From: JAVBRD01 sp031548365
GTDB lineage: Bacteria; Bacillota; Clostridia; Christensenellales; UBA1750
Assembly: GCA_031548365.1 (NCBI GenBank)
Contig: JAVBRD010000003.1
Span: 1 to 64,000, forward strand
Reading direction: 5' to 3'
DNA length: 64,000 nucleotides
Shown here: one piece after another, positions 8,595-17,021 of the stretch
How the letters are laid out: each line of letters begins with the position of its first letter
Numbering within the stretch: position 1 is the first letter of the stretch
Position numbers and translations under genes: made by a program
The notes under the pieces: generated by a model
Told to the model about the DNA's origin: nothing
Databases searched by the model: none
Seen by the model: the letters and a program-made list of their open reading frames with translations, nothing else

Positions 8595-8641
8595 ATCAAC
8601 ACTTCTCCGTCTCTTTACTTCGTTACGTCGGAACTCATCTA

Positions 8642-8668
8642 TTATCGGTTAACATGGGAAATAATTCA
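8642..8668 (-). promoter_or_regulatory. Sigma-28 (SigD/FliA)-type promoter of cheC-cheD
   Basis: On the minus strand TGAA (8668-8665), preceded by T, stands 15 bp from ACCGATAA (8649-8642). This is close to the TAAA-N15-GCCGATAA flagellar consensus. The start would fall near 8635, about 40 bases before the cheC start. A 7-bp inverted repeat (AAGCGGA/TCCGCTT, 8668-8687) abuts the -35 side and could be an operator. Confidence 0.6.
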
Positions 8669-8843
8669 AGCGGATCGGCGTCCGCTTCGAAAATATCGGT
8701 GAGAAATGTTTGCCTTTCGCGCCCGCCTAAAGCGCGCGCGCGTTTTCCACGATATACAAAATAGTTTGGGCATAACGGGATGTTCGGTTCGCGGGGGCAA
8801 CACCGCGGGCCATGATCGGGAATCAAGGCAAGGGGATGAGGAA

Positions 8844-10436
8844 ATGCGCGTTGACTTGGGCGCGCCCGCGGTCAGGGCACAGGTGACGGAGGTCAGGAGC
8901 GCCGGGGGCGCGGTCGCGGCGCTCAAAGAGGGAGCGGTTGTGCGCGGGGAAGTGCTGTCCGTCAAAGGCGATCAGGCGCAGATCCGTCTGGAAGGCGGCG
9001 CGGTGCTCAAGGCGCAGGTCGTCTCGGACGCGCCGCTGACTCAGGGCGAGCGGGTCACGCTCATGGTTTCCGGGAAGAGCGGGGGGCAAACGCTGATGCA
9101 GGTGATCCCCGACATCGTCGGCGGGAGCGCGGCATCGCCCGGGCAGGCCATTGAGGCCGCGGGGCTGCCCGTCGACCAGAGGAGCCTTGAGGCGTACGCG
9201 GCGTTCGCGAAAGCGGGCGTCCGGCCTTCCCCGGAGCAGCTGACGGCGGCTGTGCGCACCCTTGCGGAGTTCCCCGACGCGTCTCCCGCCACGGCGGTGT
9301 TCCTCGCGCTGAACAACATCGACCCCACGCCCGCACAGATGACCGCCCTGAGCGCGCTGACCGAAGGTCCGCTCGTGGGTGAACAGCTGGGGCGGCTCAT
9401 GGGGGAGCTCGAGCAGCTCAAAACCGCGCAGGTTCCCCCGGAGCAGGGGGCGGCCGCCGCGCAGAGCGGCGCGGACGTCGCCACGCTCAAGGCCGGCGCG
9501 GCCGCGGGAGCGTACGACGCTCTTCGGATCACATTGCCCGCCCCTTCCGCCGAATCGGTCGCCGCGTTTGAGCGCGCGATCGCCGCGCGCAGCGCACCCG
9601 CGGCGGAGGCCATCGCGGCGGAGGGGCTTGAGCGGAAGGCGGCGTCGGTTGTGCGCCTGGCCGTCTCGCTCCCCGAGGATCAGGGCGAGGACATCATCCG
9701 CTCCTTTGTCGGCGTCAACGTGCTCGAGGACGCGGCCAAGCCGGTCGTCGAGGCGGCGCTTCTGCGCATGACGCGCGCCATGCGCGGTGATAACGCGTTC
9801 CTGCCCGCGCAAACGGGGGGCGTCGTCATCGGCGAGGTCGTCCGCCACATACAGGGCGTCTTTGCCAAAGCGGCGGAGGGCAGGGGCTTTCTACCCGGGG
9901 AAATCGCCCGCGCGGCCAAGGAGGTTCAGACCGGCATCGACGGCGCGGCGCGCGCGCTCGCCATGTCCAGGGAAGCGCCCCGCGCGGCGGCGCTCGCCGA
10001 TAAGCTCTCCGAACAGGCCAAACTCCCCGACAGCTTCGAGCGGTTCCACTACATGCAGATTCCTCTGCAAAACGGGCCGAATCGTCAGACGGCCGAGCTG
10101 TACATCATGAAGCGGAACGCGCGCGGGAAAAAGGTCGATCCGGAAAACGCGACCATGCTCATCGCGCTCGATACGCAGAACATGGGCCGTGTTGAATCCA
10201 TGATCAAAGTGGAAAATAAATCCGTATCTTTGCGTTTCAGGCTTGAAAAAACCGGGCTGGTCGCGTATTTTAAGAATCATACTGTGGATATGCACGAAAG
10301 CCTCGCGCAGGAAGGTTACCGGCTCGCGGACGTCAGGTGCGCGCTCATTGAAGCGCCCGTGACCCCCGTGACCGCAGAGGGCGAGCTTTCGGCGGAGTTC
10401 GGCGATCGTGAAGGCAAGTTCAGCGTGATGGTGTGA
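8844..10436 (+). CDS. FliK-like flagellar hook-length control family protein
   Basis: Ala-rich 530-aa protein. The N-terminal part (about residues 15-95) looks like a small beta barrel (GEVLSVKGDQAQIRLEGG). The middle is low-complexity and helical. The C-terminal 110 residues (ELYIMKRNARGKK, then LDTQNMGRVESMIKVE and VSLRFRLEK) resemble the FliK/Flg_hook C-terminal domain that interacts with the export switch. The next gene encodes a free FlhB C-terminal domain, a plausible partner. I use ATG 8844, preceded by GGGGATGAGG; the frame upstream reaches into promoter sequence. Divergent from cheC. The family call is moderately sure; a direct ruler role is inference. Confidence 0.7.
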   Translation: MRVDLGAPAVRAQVTEVRSAGGAVAALKEGAVVRGEVLSVKGDQAQIRLEGGAVLKAQVVSDAPLTQGERVTLMVSGKSGGQTLMQVIPDIVGGSAASPGQAIEAAGLPVDQRSLEAYAAFAKAGVRPSPEQLTAAVRTLAEFPDASPATAVFLALNNIDPTPAQMTALSALTEGPLVGEQLGRLMGELEQLKTAQVPPEQGAAAAQSGADVATLKAGAAAGAYDALRITLPAPSAESVAAFERAIAARSAPAAEAIAAEGLERKAASVVRLAVSLPEDQGEDIIRSFVGVNVLEDAAKPVVEAALLRMTRAMRGDNAFLPAQTGGVVIGEVVRHIQGVFAKAAEGRGFLPGEIARAAKEVQTGIDGAARALAMSREAPRAAALADKLSEQAKLPDSFERFHYMQIPLQNGPNRQTAELYIMKRNARGKKVDPENATMLIALDTQNMGRVESMIKVENKSVSLRFRLEKTGLVAYFKNHTVDMHESLAQEGYRLADVRCALIEAPVTPVTAEGELSAEFGDREGKFSVMV

Positions 10437-10454
10437 CGCGGAAGGAATCGGGGC

Positions 10455-10751
10455 ATGGTGCGCAGAAATAATCCGGAGATGAAAGAAGCGGCCGCGCTCA
10501 AGTACAGCCCTGAGAGCGACGCCGCGCCGTTGGTTGTCGCGGTCGGCAGGGGCGCTGTCGCCGATAAAATCCTTGAATCCGGAACGGAAAACAAGGTGCC
10601 CATCGTGCGCGACCCGCATCTTGCGCACATGCTCGCCAAGCTCAGCGTGGGCGACGACATCCCCCCGGAGCTGTACACCATCGTCGCACAGGTCCTCGTC
10701 TTTGTCGGCAACATGGACGGCGCTTACGCCAAGTACAAGCCGGAGGTTTAG
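10455..10751 (+). CDS. FlhB C-terminal-domain homologue (FhlB/YlqH type)
   Basis: A 98-aa cytoplasmic protein with no membrane segment that matches the C-terminal part of FlhB (VVAVGRGAVADKI, then VRDPHLAHML and a YTIVAQVLVFV tail). The autocleavage motif NPTH is absent; at that place the sequence is the strand-forming VVAVGRG. Such FhlB proteins accompany full-length FlhB and are thought to influence substrate switching in flagellar export. It follows the FliK-like gene by 18 bp and is likely cotranscribed. Confidence 0.85.
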   Translation: MVRRNNPEMKEAAALKYSPESDAAPLVVAVGRGAVADKILESGTENKVPIVRDPHLAHMLAKLSVGDDIPPELYTIVAQVLVFVGNMDGAYAKYKPEV

Positions 10752-10853
10752 GACGCGGCTTCCTCGCCGGACGGCTTCATGACGATTGGCGCTGATAACG
10801 CGGCCATTTGGCTTCAAAAAGCCACCATTGAACATCCATTTCCCGGAGGGACA

Positions 10854-11843
10854 ATGATACAAAGAGTAGATCATGCGGCGGCGCTTCAGGCGGCGCAGGT
10901 GGCGGCGAGAGTGAGCGCACCCTCGGCGCTGTTTGCCGATGTTTTGGGGCAGAGCATGAGCCGGCTGGACGCCGCGTCGGCCAAGACGCCTCCGGCCGCC
11001 GGCGGCGCGGGCGCGGCCGTGGACGTTTCCCCCGCGCCGGACTTCGAGAGCCTGAAAAGCAGCCTTTTGATGCTCTGCATGATGCTCGCGCAGTCGGGCG
11101 GGCAATATAACCCGCTCGCGTTCTCGCTGATGTCGCGGCTGGCCTCCATGGTCGGGCAGATGCAGCCCGTGGAGAAGGAAGAGCTGCGCAAGGAGACCAT
11201 GGACGCCGAGGTGGAGCACGAGGTGCTCGACAAGGTCGATCAGGACGTGTTCCGGCACGTGCCCGACGCCGAGCGTTACCCGTATGAGGCGTGGCGCGCG
11301 TGCACGCCCGCGGTGACAAACGCGGCGGGAGAGCGCAGCGCTCAGAGCCTCAGGGCCGTGATCGCGCAGTTCGGCGTGGAGACCAACGGCCGGTATGAGG
11401 TCAACAAGCGCGGCCGCGACGACACCTACTGCAACATTTTCGCCTGGGACGTGACTGGCGCGATGGGCGCGGAGGTGCCGCACTACATCGACCGCGCCAC
11501 GGGCGATATCCGAACTTATCCCGATACAAAGGGCGCGAGCGAGCTCAGCGCGAACGCGACGTACGACTGGCTCGCGCAGCACGGCGGACGGTACGGCTGG
11601 AAGCGTGTGAGCGAGGAAGAGGCGCAGGCGCTGGCCAACGCGGGGCGGCCCGCGGTCGGCGTGTACAAGAACCCTTCGGGACATGGCCACATCCAGGTGG
11701 TGTGCCCCTCGCGCGACGGGGCGTTCAACGCCGAAAAAGGCGTGACCGTAGCTCAGGCGGGATCCAACCTGACCGAGTACGCGTACACGGCTGATTTATC
11801 GCGGCGGGATCGCTCGAAAATCGCGTACTACGCCCATGAATAG
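10854..11843 (+). CDS. Putative cysteine peptidase or amidase in the flagellar locus
   Basis: The 329-aa product starts at ATG 10854 (GGAGGG upstream). The N-terminal 115 residues are helical and Ala/Met-rich. The C-terminal part carries a candidate catalytic Cys183 in TYCNIFAWDV and His279 in GHGHIQVV, an arrangement like papain-fold peptidoglycan amidases (CHAP or NlpC/P60 type). No signal peptide is visible, so export would need the flagellar apparatus or another route. No flgJ is present in this locus, and a rod-associated wall-cutting enzyme is one reasonable role. The fold and role are inferences from two motifs. Confidence 0.55.
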   Translation: MIQRVDHAAALQAAQVAARVSAPSALFADVLGQSMSRLDAASAKTPPAAGGAGAAVDVSPAPDFESLKSSLLMLCMMLAQSGGQYNPLAFSLMSRLASMVGQMQPVEKEELRKETMDAEVEHEVLDKVDQDVFRHVPDAERYPYEAWRACTPAVTNAAGERSAQSLRAVIAQFGVETNGRYEVNKRGRDDTYCNIFAWDVTGAMGAEVPHYIDRATGDIRTYPDTKGASELSANATYDWLAQHGGRYGWKRVSEEEAQALANAGRPAVGVYKNPSGHGHIQVVCPSRDGAFNAEKGVTVAQAGSNLTEYAYTADLSRRDRSKIAYYAHE

Positions 11844-11860
11844 ACCGATGCGGTGGGGAC

Positions 11861-12946
11861 ATGAGCATGGATAAGTGGATGGATTATTACAGCATTTTGC
11901 AGGTGCACTGCGATGCCGACCCCGAGGTCGTCGAGGCCACGTACCGCAGGCTGAGCAAGAAGTACCATCCCGACGTCAACAGCGGAGACGACGCCACGCG
12001 CCGCATGCAGGAGATCAACGTGGCTTACGACGTGCTGCGGGATCCCGAAAAGCGGCAGGTCTACCACAGGCAGTGGGCGGCGCAAAACCGCGCCGGGGGC
12101 GCGTCCGCGCCCGTGTTCGACGCCACGGGGTACGACGACGCGCGGCGCGTGATCACGCAATACTTTGAGTGCATCACGGCGTCGCTGTACGCCGAGGCCT
12201 ACAGGGTTTTGTCCCCGACCGACCGAAAACACAACCCGGAGTCGGCGTTTGTTCTTTGGCAGCAAGCCGTTTCGCGGCTGTACAGAATCGACTCGTTCCA
12301 GCTGGGCGCAAGCCGCTATTTCGGGCAGTTCGAGCTTGATTCCCGCGCGGTGCGCGCGCGCAGGTTCACCGTGCATATCCGCGAGACCAACCTTGAAACG
12401 GGCGATGTCAGCGAGTATTCCCACGTCAAGTTCGCGGTGCAGGAAGGATCGTCCTGGCGGGTGTACCTCGGCTACACGGACATCGCGTCATGCGCGCGCG
12501 GCATGCTCGAGCGCGTGCCCGGCGCGGGCGCGGCCCTTGAAAGCGAGGGCGTGCTCTCAAGGCGTGCGCTCATGGAGCGCCTGGATCAGGAGATTTACCG
12601 CAAAACGCGCTACAAGCGGCCGCTGTCCATCGGCGTCATCCGCGTGAGTCTTGAATCAAACGAGGGCGGCGCGCTCGGGGTGGTCGACCGCTGCGCCCGG
12701 ACGGCTGTCGCGCGGCGGCTTCGCCTGACGGACGCCATGGGGCGCTGCGGATCCGGGATGTACGTCGTGTTGTTCGGCGAAACGCCCCTGAGCGGCGCGA
12801 AAAGGGTTGTGCCCCGCCTTTGCGAAAGGCTGAGCGCCGAGATGGCCAAAGCGGGCTTCAAAGCGGCTGTGAGGGGCGCGGCGGCGGACTACGAGACCGG
12901 GAGCGCGGAGCAGTTTTTGCAGTCGGCGGCCGCAAGGCTCATTTGA
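11861..12946 (+). CDS. J-domain protein fused to an NTF2-like region and a degenerate GGDEF domain
   Basis: The 361-aa protein has three parts. Residues 8-70 are a J domain with the HPD triad at 36-38 (KKYHPDVN), needed to stimulate Hsp70. Residues about 92-215 look like an NTF2-like alpha+beta barrel. Residues about 223-361 follow the pattern of a diguanylate cyclase: LSRRALMERLDQEI, YKRPLSIGVI, and GRCGSGMYVVLF where active enzymes have GR-x-GGDEF. The signature is GSGMY, so cyclase activity is not expected. No membrane segment is seen. It lies 17 bp after the putative peptidase and before fliD. The J domain is certain; the C-terminal assignment is by pattern. Confidence 0.75.
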   Translation: MSMDKWMDYYSILQVHCDADPEVVEATYRRLSKKYHPDVNSGDDATRRMQEINVAYDVLRDPEKRQVYHRQWAAQNRAGGASAPVFDATGYDDARRVITQYFECITASLYAEAYRVLSPTDRKHNPESAFVLWQQAVSRLYRIDSFQLGASRYFGQFELDSRAVRARRFTVHIRETNLETGDVSEYSHVKFAVQEGSSWRVYLGYTDIASCARGMLERVPGAGAALESEGVLSRRALMERLDQEIYRKTRYKRPLSIGVIRVSLESNEGGALGVVDRCARTAVARRLRLTDAMGRCGSGMYVVLFGETPLSGAKRVVPRLCERLSAEMAKAGFKAAVRGAAADYETGSAEQFLQSAAARLI

Positions 12947-12977
12947 GCATTGGCGATAAAGAAATGTGCGCGGGAGC

Positions 12978-13026
12978 TAAACTTCGGCTCCATTTCATTC
13001 GATTTAAGATTTGAAACAGGTATGAT
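12978..13026 (+). promoter_or_regulatory. Possible promoter region of fliD
   Basis: Two weak candidates overlap here. TAAA at 12978-12981 stands 16 bp from TTCGATTT, a poor sigma-28 match. TATGAT at 13021-13026 is a good -10 box with no clear -35. Either could start transcription of fliD-fliS after the J-domain gene. Confidence 0.3.
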
Positions 13027-13068
13027 CAGGGCAGGGACGCCGGACGGTTCAGAAAGGGATGTATAACC

Positions 13069-14661
13069 ATGGCAGTCAATTCAGCGACATCCAGTTTGGT
13101 CAACCAGATCAACAGCTCAAGGCGGATCACGGGTCTGACTTCGGGCCTTGACACCGATACGCTCGTCAAGTCGCTGCTGGCGTTTTCCCAAACGAAGATT
13201 GATCAGGTCAACGCCGCGATGTCCAAGATGACCTGGAAAAAAGAAAATTATCAGAGCGTCAACAACATGCTGCGCACATTCCGCGACGATTTCACGACCG
13301 TGACCAAGCAGTCGCAGAACATGGTGTCCCAGCTCAATTACCTCGCGCACAAGGCCAAGATCGAGAACGGCGCGGGCGAGTTTACCGTGACCACCGACAA
13401 GAACGCGAGCGTGGGCAGCCACACGATGCAGATCAAATCGCTTGCGCAGGGCGAATCGTTCGAGTCCGGCAAACGGCTGACCGGCGTGGGCGGCAACGGG
13501 CTCAACCTCAGCGATTCGTTGTCGGCGGTGGCGAAGAAACTCAAGGACGCCAACCCGGACGACGCGTCCCTGCTCTCGCAGGACGGGACGGTAGGCTTTG
13601 CGATCAATGGCAAAAACTTCTCATTTAAGGCCGATCAGACGCTGGGCGACATGATCAACGCCGTCAACACCTCGGACGCGGGCGTGACGATGTCCTACAC
13701 CCAGCTTAAGGATAAGCTGGTCATCACCGAAAAAGAGGGTTCAGCCGGCGACCTGACCGTCTCGTCCGCCGCGGGCGACTTGAACGGCGCGTTTGGGCTC
13801 GCGCACAAGGACGCGACGAAGGCAAAAGTGGTGATCGACGGCATTGAGCTTGAGCGCGACACCAACGCCTTCACCATCGACGGCATGAACTTCAAGCTCA
13901 ACCGCACCACCGAGGAAGGCAAAACCGTCAACTTCGGGATTGAGCGGGACATCGATTCGGCGGTTGACATGGTCAAGAAATACGTCGAAGAGTACAACAA
14001 AACCGTGGTCAGCCTCAACAAAAGCTATAGCCAGAAGCCCAACAAGGCGTACCAGCCGCTCACGGAGGAGCAGCGCGCCGCGATGTCGGAAAGCGAGGTC
14101 AAGCTTTGGGACGAAAAGTCCAAGGAAGGCCTGCTCTACAACGATTCCGGGATCGCCACCCTGCGCACGCAGATGCGCAGCGCGATCTACGAGCCTATGG
14201 GCGCGTCCGGAAAATCCATGTTCAGCATCGGGATTTCAACGCTCAGCCCGCTCTCTGTCAAAATTTCAACGACCGAATCGCGGCTTGAGCTTGAGGGCAC
14301 GATCGAGCTTGACGAAGACAAGCTCCGTGCGGCGCTGACCCAGGATCCGAACGCCGTTTTTGATATGTTCGCCAAACAGACGATGACCAAGGACTACAAC
14401 GGAAATGAAGTCGTCGACCGCGCCAACTCCGGCTTTGTCACCAGGATCAACGACGTGTTCAAGTCCTACATCAGCAGCTCGGAGGATAAAATCTCCTTCA
14501 CCAACACGTCCATCAGCCGCTCGCAGTCCACGGTTGTGGATATGCTCAGCAAGTTCAAGCAGGAGGAAGAGCGTTACTACGCGAAGTTCACCGCGATGGA
14601 AACGGCGCTTTCCAAGCTGCAGGCCCAGACGAGCTACTTTAGCTCCCTGTCCGGGGGTTAA
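13069..14661 (+). CDS. fliD: Flagellar filament cap protein FliD (HAP2)
   Basis: Extracellular cap on which flagellin polymerises. The N-terminal signature GLTSGLDTDTLVKSLL (about residues 22-37) is typical of FliD, as are the long central domain and the C-terminal coiled coil (SISRSQSTVVDML, LSKLQAQ). The length of 530 aa is normal. No signal peptide, as expected for flagellar type III export. It is followed by a hairpin and then fliS. No flagellin gene is in the window. Confidence 0.95.
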   Translation: MAVNSATSSLVNQINSSRRITGLTSGLDTDTLVKSLLAFSQTKIDQVNAAMSKMTWKKENYQSVNNMLRTFRDDFTTVTKQSQNMVSQLNYLAHKAKIENGAGEFTVTTDKNASVGSHTMQIKSLAQGESFESGKRLTGVGGNGLNLSDSLSAVAKKLKDANPDDASLLSQDGTVGFAINGKNFSFKADQTLGDMINAVNTSDAGVTMSYTQLKDKLVITEKEGSAGDLTVSSAAGDLNGAFGLAHKDATKAKVVIDGIELERDTNAFTIDGMNFKLNRTTEEGKTVNFGIERDIDSAVDMVKKYVEEYNKTVVSLNKSYSQKPNKAYQPLTEEQRAAMSESEVKLWDEKSKEGLLYNDSGIATLRTQMRSAIYEPMGASGKSMFSIGISTLSPLSVKISTTESRLELEGTIELDEDKLRAALTQDPNAVFDMFAKQTMTKDYNGNEVVDRANSGFVTRINDVFKSYISSSEDKISFTNTSISRSQSTVVDMLSKFKQEEERYYAKFTAMETALSKLQAQTSYFSSLSGG

Positions 14662-14704
14662 CCGTCAGCGACAAAGCCGGCGCGTGAGCGCGGCCGCATA
14701 GTCA

Positions 14705-14731
14705 GCAATGCCCGGTTGCGCCGGGCGTTGC
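14705..14731 (+). terminator. Hairpin between fliD and fliS
   Basis: An 11-bp stem (GCAATGCCCGG with CCGGGCGTTGC, one G-U pair) and a 5-base loop, followed by TATTCTT. It may terminate part of the fliD transcripts or stabilise the 3' end. Confidence 0.6.
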
Positions 14732-14763
14732 TATTCTTGAAGTTTGTTAGGGGAGAATCGCCA

Positions 14764-15168
14764 ATGATTGCCACAAGTAATCCGTATATGCAGTATCAGA
14801 AACAGGGGATCATGACCGCAAGCCCGGGTGAACTCGTGGTCAAGCTGTATGACGGGTGTATCAAATTTGTGCAGATCGCCAAGCTGGCGCTTGAGAAAGG
14901 CGATCCGGCGGGCGCGCACACGGCGTTCATCCGCGCGCAGGATATCCTGACGGAGCTGTCCTCAAGCCTTGACATGAACTACGCCGAAATCTCCCAGCCT
15001 CTGTTCGAGCTGTATGATTTTCTGCTCAACGAGCTGATCACGGCCAATGTCAGCAAGGACGGCGCGCACCTTGCCGACTGCGTGGAGATCCTCACGGAGC
15101 TACGCGAAGCCTGGGCGACCATCGCCAAAACGAATCGCAATCACGTTGCGGAGCTGTCGGAAACATGA
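14764..15168 (+). CDS. fliS: Flagellin export chaperone FliS
   Basis: Small helical chaperone (134 aa) that binds the flagellin C-terminus. The conserved start NPYMQYQKQGIMTASPGEL and VKLYDGCIKFV is clear. ATG 14764 is used because it gives the standard N-terminus and has AGGGGAG upstream. Its stop overlaps the start of the next gene (ATGA). Confidence 0.95.
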   Translation: MIATSNPYMQYQKQGIMTASPGELVVKLYDGCIKFVQIAKLALEKGDPAGAHTAFIRAQDILTELSSSLDMNYAEISQPLFELYDFLLNELITANVSKDGAHLADCVEILTELREAWATIAKTNRNHVAELSET

Positions 15169-15572
15169 GCGAGGTCACGAACCTGCTCGCGGGCAAGCAG
15201 GCGCTGCTGGAGGCGTTTTTGGCCAAGTGCGAGGCGCTGACACCGGAGGGGAACGAGGATTTCACCGGCGCGCTCATCGCGCACGCCGAAGCAGGTCAGA
15301 TGGTCATTGACAAATGCGCGCAAATAGATGACAATATACAGAAGGCCACAGCCGACAGGCCTATGGGGCCTGAGGAACAGGCGGCCGCGGCCCGGATCGC
15401 GCATCTCGCAGCGCGGATTCTCGCGCGTCAGCAGGGTTTTTCTCAGGCGCTGCAAAGCGCCGTTGAAAAGGAAAAAGACATAACGCGCGCGCGCTCGCAG
15501 AACATCAGGTCCATCATGGCGTACACGACGCCCGCGCCGCAAGACGCGCTCTACATTGAAAAGGATAGCTAG
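15165..15572 (+). CDS. FliT/FlgN-like helical export chaperone
   Basis: A 135-aa, almost wholly helical protein translationally coupled to fliS through ATGA. It has heptad-like patterns and a variable Gln/Ala-rich middle, like FlgN/FliT-type chaperones that serve FliD or the hook-filament junction proteins. Short helical proteins of this sort are hard to place by eye. The position straight after fliD-fliS makes a FliT role the best guess. Confidence 0.55.
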   Translation: MSEVTNLLAGKQALLEAFLAKCEALTPEGNEDFTGALIAHAEAGQMVIDKCAQIDDNIQKATADRPMGPEEQAAAARIAHLAARILARQQGFSQALQSAVEKEKDITRARSQNIRSIMAYTTPAPQDALYIEKDS

Positions 15573-15586
15573 CCGGAGGTGAGCAC

Positions 15587-16042
15587 GTGTCGATGAGGAT
15601 ATCCGACATCCAGCAGGCGCCGCTCGACCGCGCGCAGCGTTCAGACTCCGCCCGGCAGGTCGCGCAGACCGGCGCGATGGAATTCAAAAGGCAGCTGACG
15701 TCCCTTTCAAATGAGGACTACAAAAGCCACATTGAGCGCCTGATCGGAAGGATCGACGAGCAGGGTAAACTGCTCGGCAAGCGCGCGGACATCCGCGAGT
15801 TCCAAAAGTACCGCGAGATGATCACCGAGCTGCTGGGCGAGACGGTTTCGAACTCGTACGCGTTTAACAAATCAGGTTGTTTTGACGCGCGGGGCCGCCA
15901 CCGCGTTTACGCCGTGGTTCGCAAGGTCAACGCGTCGCTGGACGATCTCGCCGGAGAGATACTCAAGGAGCAGTCCGACAACCTGCGCGTTTTGGGTAAA
16001 ATCGACGATATCCGAGGGCTCATTTTGGATTTGTATCTGTGA
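15587..16042 (+). CDS. yaaR: YaaR family protein (DUF327)
   Basis: The 151-aa product matches the YaaR/DUF327 pattern: EFKRQL, then IGRIDEQGKLLGKRADIREFQKYREMI, then RHRVYAVVRKVNASLDDLA. Its function is not established; relatives often lie in flagellar clusters. GTG 15587 is chosen because GGAGGT lies 6 bases upstream; an ATG two codons later is possible. It is followed by a CheY-like gene 7 bp downstream. Confidence 0.85.
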   Translation: MSMRISDIQQAPLDRAQRSDSARQVAQTGAMEFKRQLTSLSNEDYKSHIERLIGRIDEQGKLLGKRADIREFQKYREMITELLGETVSNSYAFNKSGCFDARGRHRVYAVVRKVNASLDDLAGEILKEQSDNLRVLGKIDDIRGLILDLYL

Positions 16043-16049
16043 AGGGTAG

Positions 16050-16412
16050 ATGAACCGGTTGAGATCCGTCCTGATTGTCGACGATTCCAGATTCATGCGC
16101 AACTACATCAAGGCAGTCGCTATGAAATACGGATTCACGGTTGTCGGGGAAGCGGCGGATGGTCAGGAGAGCGTGGCGATGTTCACGGAGCTGAGGCCGG
16201 ACATCGTGACCATGGACATCGTGATGCCCAAAATGGATGGCCTTGATGCGCTCAGGCACATCATGGACATGGATGCGCGCGCCAAGGTGATCATGGTCAC
16301 CTCCATGGGGCAGGGCATCATCATGCAAGAGGCCATGACGTGCGGGGCGCGCGGGTTTGTCGTCAAACCGCTCCGGGAGGAGCTGCTGCTCAGCGCGCTC
16401 GAACGCGCTTAG
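16050..16412 (+). CDS. Second CheY-like response regulator
   Basis: Stand-alone receiver domain of 120 aa with the DD pair (LIVDDSRFM), phospho-acceptor Asp56 in TMDIVMPKMDG, Thr in MVTSMG and Lys in FVVKPL, so phosphorylation-competent. It differs clearly from the CheY at 6940-7299. It sits between yaaR and cheW. It could be the main motor-binding CheY, a phosphate sink, or a regulator of another flagellar step. Confidence 0.92.
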   Translation: MNRLRSVLIVDDSRFMRNYIKAVAMKYGFTVVGEAADGQESVAMFTELRPDIVTMDIVMPKMDGLDALRHIMDMDARAKVIMVTSMGQGIIMQEAMTCGARGFVVKPLREELLLSALERA

Positions 16413-16453
16413 GGGCGGATGCGCGGCAGCGGGATTTTGAAGGGAGAAGCTAT

Positions 16454-16948
16454 ATGTCTGAAATCGTCAATGAAGCGGGGAGCCAGGAGAAAGAGGCCAA
16501 ATACCTCGTTTTCGCGGTGGCCGGAACCTATTATGCGATCAGCATCTCTCATATCTACGACATCATACAATATCAAAGGATGACGGCGGTGCCCGGTCTG
16601 CCGGACTACCTTCCCGGCATCTTCAACCTGCGCGGCACGATCATTCCGGCGATGGATGTGCGCCTGCGTTTCAACCAGGCACCGGGCGAATACAACGAGA
16701 AAACCATTTTCGTGGTCATCAACCTGAGCGGCGACGACATCGGCCTGATCGTGGATTCCGTGATGGAAGTCGCGAATTTCCCCGATACCGAGCTGATCAC
16801 CCCGCCGCACAGCCCCGGTGAGGCCGGAAACCAGTACGTGCGCGCCATTGTGAAGAAGAACGGGCAGTCTGTTCTCATTTTGGATTGCGCCAAACTCGTC
16901 GCGAGCGCGCTTCCGGACAGCGCGAATGAAGACGCCGTTTTCCATTAA
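16454..16948 (+). CDS. cheW: Chemotaxis coupling protein CheW
   Basis: Single CheW domain of 164 aa that bridges receptors and CheA. Typical pieces are YLVFAVAGTYYAISI, VPGLPDYLPGIFNLRGTIIPAMDVRLRF and IGLIVDSVMEV. ATG 16454 follows GGGAGAAG and gives the usual N-terminus; longer frames upstream overlap cheY. A terminator-like hairpin separates it from cheR. Confidence 0.96.
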   Translation: MSEIVNEAGSQEKEAKYLVFAVAGTYYAISISHIYDIIQYQRMTAVPGLPDYLPGIFNLRGTIIPAMDVRLRFNQAPGEYNEKTIFVVINLSGDDIGLIVDSVMEVANFPDTELITPPHSPGEAGNQYVRAIVKKNGQSVLILDCAKLVASALPDSANEDAVFH

Positions 16949-17021
16949 ACGATCCGAGCGCTGCGGATACAACGCGTGAAAGCGCATATCAAGCGCCCCG
17001 CGGGAATTTATCGTTTGCATA

